From Locusta migratoria (Eukaryota > Arthropoda > Insecta > Orthoptera > Acrididae), in the NCBI GenBank assembly GCA_026315105.1, contig CM048745.1, forward strand, positions 790,501,390 through 790,565,389: a stretch of DNA of 64,000 nt, written 5' to 3'. The number at the start of each line of letters is the position of its first letter. Position 1 is the stretch's first letter. This document shows positions 35,561 to 48,429 of the stretch, piece after piece. A program made the position numbers and the translations under genes. The notes beneath the pieces were generated by a model that did no database searches, had not been told where the DNA came from, and saw only the letters and a list, made by a program, of their open reading frames with translations.

Positions 35561-36472
35561 ATGACGTCAGCACTGCAATCACAGCGATTCTGCCTTCGTT
35601 GGAACAACCACCAGTCAAATCTTCTCTCCGTGTTTGATCAGCTATTACATGATGAATCATTTGTGGATGTTACGCTCGCAGTCGAAGGGCGTTTACTTCG
35701 CGCCCATAAAATGGTGCTATCAGCTTGCAGCCCCTATTTTCAAGCCCTGTTTGTAGGACACCCTGACAGGCACCCCATAGTCATACTGAAAGATGTACCC
35801 TATTGTGACATGAGAAGTTTATTAGACTTTATGTATAGGGGTGAAGTTAGTGTTGATCAGGACCGCCTGACTGCATTTTTGAAAGTTGCTGAATCATTAC
35901 GGATAAAGGGATTGACTGAAGTGAATGAAGAACGATGTGATATACCCTCCATAACATCTTCTCTGCTTTCATCTGTCCCCCCACCTGTTGTGACTACACA
36001 TACACCACCCCCAGCACCACCGCCACCTCCTCCTCCACCACCTCCACATCTTCACCGAATACATCCTCCGACACCAACTGCACAGAAACGATCTGCTTCA
36101 GCAGCAACCGTTGCAAACCCGTTATTAGGATCAGCTCTTACAGCCCCCAAGAGAAAACGTGGCCGTCCAAGAAAACTGTCTGGCAGTAGTGGTGGCACAC
36201 CGACAAATTTACCAGGTGGTGACACTCCAGTTGCTGTTAGAAATCAGAGCCAACCATTAATAGATGGCAATGGTGAATTGGACCCACCTATAAAAATAGC
36301 TCAAGCTCCAGATTCAATAGTGCAGGGATCTCCAGAACTGTTAGAAGTGAAATTTCAACACTCACCTGCAGCAACACCTGCTTCATCAACTGTGCAAAGG
36401 CCAAGTGAAGGGGAAAATGGGCATGGGCCTTCTAATGTACCATCTCCAGAGGATGAAAAATTATCATCAAAG
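35561..36472 (+). CDS. ttk: Tramtrack BTB/POZ exon (N-terminal 304 residues)
   Basis: Tramtrack is a nuclear transcriptional repressor. The BTB domain dimerises, and alternative 3' exons supply C2H2 zinc fingers. Residues 8-30 are the insect BTB lead-in (QRFCLRWNNHQSNLLSVFDQ), and the BTB domain runs to about 120. It includes FVDVTLAVEG, RAHKMVLSACSPYF, HPIVILKDVPY, LLDFMYRGEVSVDQ and AESLRIKGLTEVN, nearly identical in my memory to Drosophila ttk. Then comes a proline-rich stretch (140-172, with 12 consecutive Pro) and an AT-hook-like PKRKRGRPRKL (196-206). The rest is low-complexity Ser/Pro/Gly. The exon ends in phase 0 at a strong donor, aaag|gtaagtg (36,473). The open frame continues three codons into the intron but these are not coding. 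No zinc-finger exon is found downstream in the window, so the gene extends beyond it. Other BTB genes (bab, lola, br) fit less well. Confidence 0.88.
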
Positions 36473-38984
36473 GTAAGTGCTTAATATGATATGTTATGGT
36501 GTGAACTGCATGGATATACTGAATATGCTATGATTAGATATTAAATGTGTATAATGATATTGTGCAAATATGTTTGTATATGTTGTATGAGGACATAGTT
36601 TCAGTTAAACTTTTTGTTCCAAATAATACTCAAAATTACTTTGTTTTGCTACTGCAAAACCCTCTCTGTAATTCAGAACATTGTCTTGGCTAGGCTATAT
36701 TATATAGAATGCTGCACCATTAGTAATCATACAGAGCTGTTTTTAAGTTACTTGCAGTTGAAGATTACATGGATTACAGTTTTGGAAGTATTTGAACAAT
36801 ATTTGAATAGGGTGTACACATGTTTTGAATCTAAGGGTCACATTAAATTTTACATATGCTTTTATCTGATGTACTTCTATGATGAACTGTTAGACTACCT
36901 GAGAAAGTCATTCAAAATTTTCTAAATTAGCCTCTGTTGATGTAGTGTGTTCAAAACAGATGAAAAGAGGTATGCCTACTGTAATGTGAATGGATAAGAG
37001 CAGTAATGTTAGGGTTTATTGATAGCAGGTGGTTGAAATGTTATCAGTTTATGTCTAAAATAACAATTTCACTAGGATAAATCTTTTCATTAAATATCTC
37101 TCACCATACTTGTTGACTTGTGGTGTGGAGACATACAGTAGCAGAAACACATTTAATTTGCCTGTGGTATAAACCTAAACTGTCTGTCTCCCTAAACAAT
37201 AAGCAATAGAAGTGAGCATAGAACTATCTACCATTGTTTTTCATATCATTTAGGATAAGAAACAGTATTCTTAATTTGTGCAAAGCATCTTATTTGAGGT
37301 GTGTATTTTGGGAACTTAAAGAAAAGATAAATGCATAGTTTATTACAGTATGTATTGTTACAATTTAAAGGAATCAACTTTGCCTTTATCTGCATTAGTT
37401 GCAAACATTCATGGGGCATAAAACTGCCTGGTACATTTGAAATAGCAGGCCTAATGTTTCACTGTTTATTCCTATGCTTCCAAAATTTACTGTGAGAAAG
37501 ATCAAGCTGCAATATGTGTGTAATAGGTTAGGTGTGTCCTCTGTCAAAGATCTCATCAAGTAGACAATTTGGAAGACATTATTAGCCACAGTGCTTCTGT
37601 AGCCATGTTAAAAGTGTGATGATACTGCAATGTTTGTCATAAGCAGTAAGTTTCGTACTTACATACTTCGTAATTACATAGTTAGCTCTGGAATTCCAGT
37701 GGCTGAAATAAGGGAAATTGCATTGCTTTCACTCTGCCGCACTCCCAATGCTAGCCCAGTATATGTGCATGCAGCTATTAAGATTTGCGTGAAGATATTG
37801 TGATTGTATTGGACACTGACAGATTGGTGTATAACTCTCGGAAATGTATATAGATTCTTAATCTACAGTACATTAGTAATAATTTTCTCAGAATAAATCC
37901 ACACAGCACAATTTAAATTGTAACTGCTGTTGCAGAAATAAACCGATTTACAAAATTTACTGTTAAAAGTACTTTACCAGTAGGCAGCTGAAGGCTGAAG
38001 AAAGAGAAAAAAAAAAAAAAAAAAAAAAAAAGCTTTTTCATAACAGAAAATGATTCTCCTCCCCTTAAATTGACCTTTTTACTAGTACACATTTTCTTTC
38101 CCAGCAAGGAATAAATAAACAAACATACATTCAAATGGGTCTTTCAGTTTTCTTACTGTTGCATATTAATTGATTCTTGTATTTTCATTCATGTAGGCTT
38201 ACATATTTGTTTTCCTCTGTGGGTGGCAAGCTTAAAAGTCTGTGAAACACAGCCACATAGGCCTATAATTAAATGATGTTATATGTAAACTAAAATTTCC
38301 TCACTGTTATGCTGTTATTCTGAAATACATATCAGAAAATGTTTACCTCTACAGGTAAACATAGTGAACTACAATGAAAGAGGATTTCTTTGTTTCCTTC
38401 TTCCCTTTAGTCAAAACAAAAACTGTTGGATTTTCAATAGTTCTAGATTTCATGTAATAATGAAATAAAATAAAATTACCCAAGCAAATAACTGTATGGT
38501 AGATACTGTACCAAGTAAGCAACATTCAGCTTCCCACTATTGCTTGTATATTGTTTCTTCTTGAAGGCAAATGTTTCTATTCCTCATTATAATATTTCGG
38601 GCTACTGGGAGCTATTGACAACATTGAAGAAAACTGTTTCTACTTACCGTATGTCTTGTTTTAATGCTAATTGGTGTGAACAACAATACAAAGAAGCAAA
38701 AATGAGCCACCAACACATGGATTTTCAGACTTACTGGCACTATGTGCCACATCACATTTTTATTTACTATAACTTGTTCATTTTTTAGAAAACTCTGTAG
38801 GGGGCGTTGTGTCAATCAACTGTTACATCTGGTAGATATGTGACATAGGCCCTACAGCTTAACTCTCGGTACTCACCATCCCAGATATAACATTACTCCT
38901 ACCCAAGAGCAGGGGTAACCCACATTGAACATTGAAAAAGTGTGGATTCAGAGTTACTTGCAATTGATGATACAAATTTTGGTT

Positions 38985-39045
38985 CACCTGTAGACGGGGA
39001 TACCGCCTGTCAGCTTTGACCCGTGACGTCATTGCAGCGCGGTAG
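38985..39045 (-). repeat. Dispersed repeat H, copy 1 (reversed)
   Basis: gataccgcctgtcagctttg then acccgtgacgtcat; its reverse complement matches copies at 39,350 and 41,470. Confidence 0.65.
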
Positions 39046-39349
39046 TTTTGAGGTGCGTGCATGTTTGTAGAAGGCGTGAGTGATTATGTGGTGGTTGTGT
39101 TAAAGACAGTAGTTTGTTTACAAACAAAACATATTAATATTTTGTGCTTAAAAAGTGATCTGTAGCTTCTCTCTGCTGGTTAGGTATAGGTTAACAGAGA
39201 TACTTTTTTTTCCGTATGTGAGTGCCAAAGGTGCAAATTTTTTTGGCTACAACCTGTGATCGATGGTATAGTCTGTTATCTATAATAACTACAGATTATT
39301 TGTATCTACAATACAGCAGTATTAAGATATCCCTTATACTGGTTTTCCG

Positions 39350-39405
39350 ACATCTTGATGACGTCATGGGTCAAAGCAGATGGGTGGTATCCCAGTCTAC
39401 AGTTA
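39350..39405 (+). repeat. Dispersed repeat H, copy 2
   Basis: gatgacgtcatgggtcaaag, cagatgggtggtatcccagt. Lies inverted to copy 1 about 300 bp away, so the pair may be the ends of one small element. A further tgtgacatcatcgctgttgg at 39,482 echoes the sequence beside copy 1. Confidence 0.65.
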
Positions 39406-39640
39406 TGGCTGAATTTTTTTGGTCAGTTGAAGGACAGGGTACCACATATCGGCTTTGTCCCCCTGATTTAGGCTTGTTGTGTTGTGACATCATCGCTGTT
39501 GGATAATTTTGTCTGTATTTACAGGTGGTGTATGTAGGCACATGGTGGAAGTTAAATGGTTCATAGTCGTTTTCGGTTGTATTGTACACACGGTATTCAT
39601 ATGGTGTGGTTACTTCTGTTAAAGTTGTTTTCTAGTATGC

Positions 39641-39641
<1 letters not shown>

Positions 39642-39675
<34 letters not shown>
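39642..39675. repeat. (GT)n microsatellite
   Basis: About 17 GT units. Confidence 0.95.
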
Positions 39676-39676
<1 letters not shown>

Positions 39677-40842
39677 ATGTTACTACACATTTTAGTAATG
39701 TGATATTTCCGGTTTAGTTCGCCTTTCTATAATTCCAGTGTTTCATTGCTCTGTTTTTATTATTTGTTTTTGTGTGACAGTGGAGGATAGATAACAACTC
39801 GCCATAAATGGGCTGGTTGAGCTGCTGACAGGCGCAAAAAATACATTCATATTCACGTAACTTTAATTTTTTTGACATTTGCCGTTGTTAGAAAAAGAAA
39901 CATGCACATTCACACAATCATTCAAACAACTATACACACACAACCACCATCTCCAGCCAATCCAGCTTGAAGGCCATGGCCGAAAATTTAATTTTTGTAA
40001 ATGTGATTGTCTATTTTTCGTGCCTGCCAGCACTCGGCAAACCTCTTTATGGTGAGGTGTCCTTCATTATTGACATTCTAATCAGATTTAGGCTACCTCT
40101 GTTTTTTGTAAGTTTCTTTCTCACTGGGGAGAGACTATGTTAGTCACGATTAAATTTCTTCAGATGCTGGATGTTATAGATAATTGTGTTTGCGACAAAT
40201 GATGCCAACAAGTGTCGTCGTGAGGGAGGGTGGGGATATTATGTGCATGTGGTTTATTTTTTGCCTCGGTGATGTGTAGGGCCTAAGCAGGGACATGTTT
40301 TTTCCAATTTGTGGACTTTTTGTGGTGTAGCTTCTATTGGTATTTGTGTTAGTTGAGGCATTTGTGTAAGGTTCAGACCACTGTAAGTGGGATTTTCAGC
40401 GGTATTTCCATAGTGTATGTGTGTTGGCAACTTACCATATTGCATATAGGTGATGTGGTATGGTGTGATTATTGCTTTTGGCAAAGACAACAAATGTGAA
40501 AAGCGAGAAACTGTTGTGGTGACAGTCTGATATACGTAATGTAGATTTAAGTCTAGGTTAGGTTAGGAGGCAGCAATTTGATTTTGAATTGGAGAAGCCA
40601 ACGAATGTGAAAGTACAAAAGTGGTTATGGTGAAGAAGATAGTGATAGAATGGAATGTTTGAAATGACGTAAGTGTTTGATACTATTTCTTTGATGTTGG
40701 TTGCTTTGAAGGTGTTGTAATGTACGTTAATTGAAGTATTAGATACCATTTTAACGTTGATGGGATTTGGGTGGGGGTTGAATGGTATTGTTTTCTTTAT
40801 TTTAGGCGTAGTAGGCTTATAGGTTAATCTAAGTATTCAATA

Positions 40843-41040
40843 AAATGTTCAAATGTTTGTTAAGCTTATGGGACTTAACTACGGGGTCATCAGTCCCTAA
40901 ACTTACAAACTACTTATCAACTACCTTATACTAAAGACGGCACAAATATCCATGCCCGAGGGGGGATCCGAACCCCCGACCGTAGTGGCCGTGCAGACCG
41001 GACTGGAGTGCCTCAGTCTCCTCGTCCACCGCGGCCGATG
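40843..41040 (-). mobile_element. tRNA-derived SINE (main family)
   Basis: Reverse orientation: tail acttaactacggggtcatca at the left, B box reversed in ggggatccgaacccccgacc, head cctcgtccaccgcggcc at the right. 12-bp target duplication aagtattcaata at 40,831-40,842 and 41,041-41,052. Confidence 0.94.
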
Positions 41041-41052
41041 AAGTATTCAATA

Positions 41053-41904
41053 GCGTATTGTTTTGATGCTAGTGCTTTTGTACATATATGATTATTGGTA
41101 TTGCTATCTTCATTTAAAGTGTCTTATTAGGAAATTTGAATTATTTGAATCTATAAATAGCTTTTTAGTTGTTTTTTTAGTTTATTTCATATACCTAAGC
41201 TATTATAGTGTCTTCTTAAAATTATTTTTTGTGTTTTTCGGTTTGCTTCTTGTTGTCTTTTCCTGCGTAGAATGACCCTTCCTGAAACCCCAACATTGCC
41301 TCTCTTGCCCAGTTAGTGTCATTTTGTTGGTTTTACGTTAATTTTCGTGTGTTGTTGCATTTGTTGGTGTTTTTCGTGATTGTTGTGCTCGCCACATTGG
41401 CTACGACTATTTGTATGATTATCACCATGTTGACATCATGTGTTTCACTACAACTCCTACATGCCACCTTGTTGTTGACATCATGGACCAAAGCTGACAG
41501 GTGGTATCCCAATCTTCAGTTAAGCTTGTGGCCCCCCCCCCCCCCTATTTTTTTCAGCAAGGTTTAATTCAAATGCTTAAATTGCTTTGGGATTGGAAGG
41601 CATATCTCCCTAAATTACTGCTAGCCTCCTTTTATAGACAATTTCTGCAGCACTGGTATGTCCAGATTTTCTGAGAGATTACATGACAAACTTCGGATCT
41701 TCAATCTTACGACGAGATGTGGTCTTGCCAAATCTCTAGCTAACTTAGTTGGCCATTTCATCGATTTGAGATGAATACTTCTGATTCTAAATTATAACTC
41801 AGTAGGAGTATCAAAGAGTTCATCCTAATGACATTCAGCACAAAGAATATACAGAGAGGCTTGATTCTTTGTAGATACTGGGTAGGTATGACATCATTTA
41901 TCAT
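41053..41904. other. No gene; repeat H copy 3 and poly(C)
   Basis: 41,470-41,525 (gttgacatcatggaccaaag, ctgacaggtggtatcccaat) is a third copy of repeat H, followed by a 14-base C run at 41,532-41,545. Small open frames otherwise. Confidence 0.6.
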
Positions 41905-43840
41905 GTTGTTGTGGTCTTCAGTCCGCACACTGGTTTGATGCAGCTCTCCACGCTACCCTGTCCTTTGCAAGCCTCTTCATCTGAGAATACGTTCAGCAAC
42001 CTACATCCTTTGGAATCTGGATACTATATTCGTCCCTCAGTCTCCCTCTACTATTTTTACCCCAGACACTTCCGTCTAATGCTAAGTTGACGATTCCTCG
42101 ATGTCTCAGAATGTGTCCAACCAATCTATTCCATCTTTTAGTCAGGATATGCCAGAAACTCCTTTTCTCCCCGATTCAGTTAAGCACCTCCTCAAGTTAC
42201 GTGATCTACCCATCTAATTTTCATCATTCGTCTGTAGCACCACATTTCAAAAGCTTCTATCATCTTTGTATCTGAACTCCTTATGTCCACGATTCACTCC
42301 CATACAATTCGACACTCCAGACAAATGCTTTCAGAAAGGACTTCCTAACATTTAAATTAATATTGGATGTTAACAAGTTTCGCTTCTTTAGAAACGCTTT
42401 TCTTCCCATAGCCATTCTGCATTTTACATCTTCTTTATTTCAGCTATCAGAAGTTATCTTGCTACCCAAATAACAAAATTCATCTACTACTTTTATTGTC
42501 CGATTACCTAATCTAATTCCTTCAGCATTGCCTGATTTTCTGAAATTACATTCCATTACTTTCATTTTATTCTTGTTAATGTCCATCTTATATCTTCCTT
42601 TCAAGACACTGTCCATCCCATTCAATTGCTCTTCCAGATCTTTTGCGGTCTCTGACAAAATTACTATGTCATCAGCAAATCGCAATGTTTTTATTTCTTC
42701 TCCCTGTACTTTAATGCCCTCTCCATATTTCTCCTTCCATTCCTTCACTGCCTGATCAATGTACAGATTAAAAAACATTGGGGAAAGTCTACAACCCTGT
42801 CTCACTCTCTTCCCAGCCTCTGCGTCCCTTTCTTGCCCTTCAACTCTAATAACCGCTGTCTGGTTTTTGTATAGGTTGAATATAACTCTTCGCTCCCTAT
42901 ATTTTACCCCTGATACCTTCAGAATTCGGAAGAGTGTATTCCAGTCGACATTGTCAAAAGCTTTCTCCATATCAACAAACGCTAAAAATGTAGGTTTCCA
43001 TTTCATTAGCGTATCTTCTAAGATAAGTCGTAATGTGAGTATTGCCTCCCATGTTCCTACGTTTCTCATAAATCCAAACTGGTCTTCCTCGAGGTCGGAT
43101 TCCACAAATTTTTCCATTTGTCTGTAAATAATTCATGTTAGTATTTTGCAACCATGACTTATTAAACTGATAGTTTTGTAATTTTCACACTTGCTTTCTT
43201 TGGAATTGGAATTACTGATATAGTAAGGACAGTTTACAACTCACTGCAAAGACGTGGTGATGAGCTGCGACAGACACATACAAAAGGCACACACATACAA
43301 CACTTTCAGCTAACGGCAATGGCCTTCTTCAGAAAATAGAACACTCACGCGATCACACAGGCACACAACACAGTCATACAGCCATCACCTCCTGCCGCCG
43401 CATTTCGAACCACGTCTTTGCGGTGAGTTGTAAACTGTCCTTACTATATTATTGATTCCAACCTGGACTTTCCATTATTATATGAATTGGAATTACAATA
43501 TTCTTCTTGAAGTCAGAGGGTATTTCTCCTGTCTGATACATCTTGCATACCAGGTTTTTACGGCTGGCTCTCCTAACGATATCAGCAGTTCAGACGGAAT
43601 ATCATCTACTCTAGAGGCCTTGTTTAGACTCGAGTCCTTAGCGCTCTGTCAAATTCTTCTCACGGTATCATATCTCCTATCTCGTCTTCCATTTCTAGAA
43701 GACTGCCTTCAAGTTTATTTCCTTTGTATAGGCCCTCTATATGTTCCTTCCATATTTCAGCTTTCCCCTATTTCCTTAGTACTGGTTTTCTGTCTTAGTT
43801 CATGATATTCACATAGCTGCTTTTCTTCTCTCCAAACATC
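41905..43840 (-). pseudogene. RTE LINE copy 2, decayed, with an insertion
   Basis: The 3' end (gttgttgtggtcttcagtcc in plus view) corresponds to the RTE stop plus (ACA)n-type tail. Frame 42,440-43,117 encodes EEDQFGFMRN, LAFVDMEKAFDNVDW, VRQGCRLSPMFFNLYID, LRFADDIVILSE (catalytic FADD intact) and VDEFCYLGSKIT. The C-terminal arm (42,060-42,440) and the RT N-part (43,500-43,840) are frameshifted. Closely related to the copy at 9.5-12.1 kb. A 268-bp insertion splits it at 43,216-43,483. Confidence 0.9.
43216..43483. mobile_element. Short palindromic insertion in the RTE copy (repeat J-like)
   Basis: Flanked by a perfect 13-bp direct repeat, gaattggaattac, at 43,203-43,215 and 43,484-43,496. 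Ends are inverted: atatagtaaggacagtttac, aactcactgcaaagacgtgg against its complement at 43,409-43,450. A short unpaired tail, ccaacctggactttcc, follows. The centre has ccttcttcag and an ACA-rich part. The long target duplication suggests retroposition rather than cut-and-paste. Confidence 0.75.
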
Positions 43841-43844
43841 TCTG

Positions 43845-45403
43845 TATGAAACAGAAAAGTATGTTTTATCCATTTTGAAATTTCATCGAACTGTGTGCCA
43901 ACTTTGCACCCGAATAAATAGCTTTTGTTTATGGCATAAGTGTTTCATTCCTTTATTTGCTACAGTAAGCATCCTCAGTGGCCTGTAATATGTACCTAAG
44001 CTTATACCGGTAGTAAAAAGAAATTGCTCTCTTATTTAATAAACAAGAGAATAATAGCAGAAGCTGCTACATAATACTTGTTTTAACCATTCTACAATGA
44101 AAGTATTATACACAAAAACAAAGTATATTATAAACAATTAAAGATGCTTTCTAAATAAAAGCATCAAAATGTCACAATATAAACAGACTCATTTTATTTG
44201 TTTGCAAAGACAGTATGCATATCCATGGGGAAGGGGAGAGGTGGATCAGAATTTTTTGTCCAGTATAATCACCTATATATTTAATACACATAATATTCAA
44301 AACATATCAGTTTCTTACACAATTTCAATGGTGACAGAAAAATAAGTGTGCTCCCACTAGCTCTACTTTGAGGTACTGTAATACCCCAAAACACTATGAT
44401 ATTACCTCTTTACTGAAATCAGATGATCAGCAGTCTGTTTCACCACTGTTGCTGCTCCAGCCATCACCATGGAATGGAATGAAATCTTTACCAAAGCTTC
44501 TCATGCAACAAATACCAATAAAAACCAATACAAGAGAAAAGGTATGTGGAATTATAAGTCACTGCTGCCAACTCAGTTAAATTAACTGAGAAATGTTGAT
44601 GCCATCACCAGCTCTATAGTCACCATCATGTAATAAGGCACTTCCATGCATAAAGGCGGAACAATAGGGTAAGCATGGAGGGGAGGAGTTACGACCGAAC
44701 GCAAACAGTTGAGCCTGCGGGTGAAACATTCCTTAACTTGGTGCCAGTCAGATGCCTAGAGTGTGAAGATTATCGGTTGCAAGTGCAGTAATGGGGGGGG
44801 GGGGGGGGGATACCCACAACAATTGAAAACTGGGGCACTTTCGTACGTGAGATGGATTATGGTAACCCTGATACGATTAAGGGGTTAATAAAGTTTCATT
44901 AAAGCACTTTTATAGAGATTGTTCATTTAAACAGTGTCAAATTCCTTCAGTGAAAAGTGAAAAGTATTCGTTCTTTGCTTCCATCCAGAAAGAAAACTGT
45001 TTTCTTTTCCATAGTATCTTCTATTGAAGAGCCACTGGCCATGTCCATGAAAGTTTCTTCCATTATTACTTCCAGTACTTTTCCCAAAAATAGATTTTTT
45101 ATCCAATCGTATTTCATGTAGGCCTACCGGTAATTCTCGGGGAAAGTAGGCTAACTTTTTAAAACTTTTTTGATGGATCCTTAAATATGTTTTGAAATAC
45201 ATTTTCTATGTTAGCTAGTTTGTTGTCTTAAAAAAAAAACATCTTAAGTGTAAGGAATGTGGAAAAGTTTATGCCTAGTATATGTGACTAAAAAGGATAA
45301 AATTTATTTTAAAAGAGGATTATTCTGTTATCTGCTAAGAAACTTTTTGTGCCTCATTCTTGTTAGTTCATATTCAAAGTTTGAAGTTTGTCAAAGATAT
45401 CAG
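43845..45403. other. No gene recognised
   Basis: AT-rich DNA with a 17-base G run at 44,793-44,809. Open frames are short and lack domains. Confidence 0.5.
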
Positions 45404-46159
45404 GGTCACTCCATGTCAAATCAACACACTTTTAATATGAATTTTATCTCCTCATCTCAGATGTTGTTGAAACTTGGTACAGAGGTAGCACACATATAGA
45501 TGAAGAAAATACCCAATTTTGTTGAAATCCATCAATCCGTTTTGTAAATATCACGATTTGAATTTGTCAAAAATCGTCAAAAAGCCCTCCCCCCCCCCCC
45601 CCCCCCGCAGCCATTATTTTAAATTTTAGCAAATTCCTAATGAAGCTACAATGATGGGAGAGGGGTCATTTTTCAGCATTTTCCATGAGCTTTCCAATGA
45701 TATACAACACATTATTTATTTGAGATGAAAATTTAAATTTTTAATTTCTCAAAAAGTGCGTCTTCAAAAATTTTCAATTTTTTTAATAATGCTTTAGATT
45801 ATTGTTAACGAATACCCTGAGTATTAAAGTGGGACTGTCATGGGTTCACACCTTTATAAAATTTCAAAAATTAACATTTCACTAAAAATGTAAAATTTGT
45901 TGATTTAAGTGGACATACACATAATTTACCAGTAAATATATTTTACACTTCTTTTGAAAGACTTATTTTGTGCAATTTAAAAGAAGCATATAAAAGTTTC
46001 AAATCTGACTTTCTAGCAATGAAGATCGGGGTTTCTAAATTTGCAGAACTGCGCCAAATACACTGCATTTTGGCTGGACATAATGGAACACACTCAGTAT
46101 GTGTCTGCGCACATATAAAAATGTCGGACTAAAGATAGACAATGCTAAGCTTGGTACGG

Positions 46160-46560
46160 TATCTTAACCAATGGAGAATTGGCCTCCATCATAAACACAC
46201 GCAACTCCGTCATTAACTTCTAAAGTTAAGGAAACAATTTTACTTGTGCAATGCTCCTCGTAGTTTTTGGTTTCTCCAACAGCATAACATTTGTGGAAAT
46301 TTCTTGTCCCTTTGATCTTCAAACAATTTTCAAATCTTGTTCGAAGTTTCTCAATGTGAGTAAGAATTTCCTCTTTTCTGACAAGGAAATATGTGATATC
46401 TTTGATATTTCTCTTGCAATAGCTGTACATTTGTTCAATATTCAGAATTTGATCTGTTGTAATTCTTTGTAACCTGGCCTTACTAACTACACGCTTGGTT
46501 GTTCCCCCCCGCTCCATCACCAGCATGTTTTCCATAGCAAGATGCATAAAAGTGTCATTC
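46160..46560 (-). pseudogene. Transposase-like fragment (left copy)
   Basis: Frame 46,164-46,547: ITTDQILNIEQMYSYCKRNI, YFLVRKEEILTHIEKLRTRF, LKIKGTRNFHKCYAVGETKN, then VNDGVACVYDGGQFSIG. The middle matches the region after the HGKG block in the gene at 54.7-56.9 kb (IYVDRDIVDENVQFLDKRWD). The end matches its C-terminal domain and that of the right copy (NGYVTVVYDKK). Only this part survives. Confidence 0.6.
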
Positions 46561-46870
46561 AGCCTCTAATTGAAAATCTGCCTTATGGTTACAAATATTA
46601 GTGAATTTTTTCCTGTTCTTATATTGACCACCATTTCCATCTGAAAGTAAATTACCTTCACAATTTTAGGTAAGTTTTCTTTAATGTAATTTATGACGTG
46701 GGACTGAAAGGCATGTACAACTTAAATGTGTTGTGCTCTAAATAATCACTTAAGACACGGATTGAGTGACTGATACATTTGTCATCCTCATACTTGAAAT
46801 ATAATACAAATGGATGAACAGTTGCCTATCATTGGCCCAATGCTGTCTTTGAATTGCATCTTGATCAATG

Positions 46871-46872
<2 letters not shown>

Positions 46873-46934
<62 letters not shown>
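46873..46934. repeat. (AT)n microsatellite
   Basis: About 31 AT units. Confidence 0.97.
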
Positions 46935-46939
<5 letters not shown>

Positions 46940-46954
46940 AGGAAAAATTCCTAA

Positions 46955-47225
46955 AAGGAAAAATATACGTAAAAAATAGATGAAGTACACTTACCAGGCG
47001 AAAGGGCACAGGCAGTAATAGCAACAAATAAACACACACACACACACACACACACACAAATGCTAACTTTCGCAGCCTAGCTGCTTCATCAGGCAGAAGG
47101 GAAGGAGAGGGGAAAAGGAAATGATGAGGGTTTTAAGGAAGGGGGTAAGGAGCCATTCCAATCCCGGGACAGGAAAGACTTACCTTGGGGGAAAGAATGG
47201 AAGGTAAATAAATGCACATACACCC
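46955..47225. repeat. Dispersed repeat J copy with (AC)n
   Basis: (AC)n at 47,032-47,058, then actttcgcagcctagctgct, tcatcaggcagaagggaagg, and ggaaggtaaataaatgcaca. Same order of parts as at 61,530-61,700, and loosely as at 43,290-43,400. Confidence 0.6.
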
Positions 47226-48429
47226 ACACATTTACACAGACACAAGTACACAAGTCATAGTTATGTTAACACCATCAAATCGACTAACCCTTTATAGGTA
47301 ACACTGAGTTTGGCAATCATCAGTTTGACATTCTGGTGATACAGACACACTTATAATCCAGCCAAAATGCACCATTTAGAACATAGTTAACAAAACTTAA
47401 ATCTACCAATTTTACATTCGGGATGAGATGTTCTAAAAGCCATGTAGAGTTCCATTTTAAGAATACACTGCAGAATAAAAATTACTTTTATACAACTTGA
47501 TAACTAAGGTAATCACACATCATCACACATTGTTTAACTGCATAAACCTACACTGTTAGAGTCTTCAACAATGACACTTAATTGCTGAGATGAAGTTTCC
47601 ACAGTCAACAAAATAGTCCTGCCCTTATGAGCACTAAACCTGGTAAGACTTCAAATCCTTTTTTGTTCCCAAACTAGTTATGAAACTTTCAGTTATATTA
47701 TTTAAATTGTTTTTTTCTTTTGTTTAACGAAAATTAATTACATACAAATTAAATCTATAACAAGTATCCTTGCCATATTAATTGTAAACCAAAAAATGAG
47801 TGAAATATGCATGATAGCTAATTTCTGGGTAAGCTAGAAATGTAGCAAACTAATAATAATATATATTAACTGTTCACCACCAAATACCAACAATGAAATT
47901 TTTACTGTCGTTTACTAACACATAGATAATATATGCCAAAAAATAAGATTGTTTGAATTAGCTCCAAAATATGTAAAAAATTCAAAATCCCATTTTTTAA
48001 ATTTATTTTAAAAATGAAGGAGATTTATTTTGGGCTTGGTACTCTGTCAATGTTATAGTGTGTCTTGTATATAAAAGTGTTAAGAAAATTAGCTGGGGCA
48101 TTTTATTCCTTCGTTGAAATTTTATTCAAAAAGTTTGTTAGCCATTTTCTTACTCGTATTATTTTCAAGCAACTGTTTTTGGACTTGAATTATGAAAGAG
48201 AATGTTCTGAACAAAATGGTGTGTGTTTCATTTCTGTAACAATGCCCAGTCAGAAGATATTTAATTTATCGCAAATGTCTGTAAAGCGTAAAATATGGTC
48301 CTGCAGTTCAACAAAAATGGCCGCTTCTCTGTAATGGTCGAAGAAGAAAAAATTGAAACCTGTTTTCCGTTCGGGTTTTTATTATATATAAACATATAAA
48401 AAAATCACAAAAATAGAAAATGGTCAAGC

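Noticed and set aside
36614..36925. 103-codon frame just after the ttk exon
   Set aside because: AT-rich intronic chance frame with no domain; no zinc-finger pattern, so not a ttk isoform exon.
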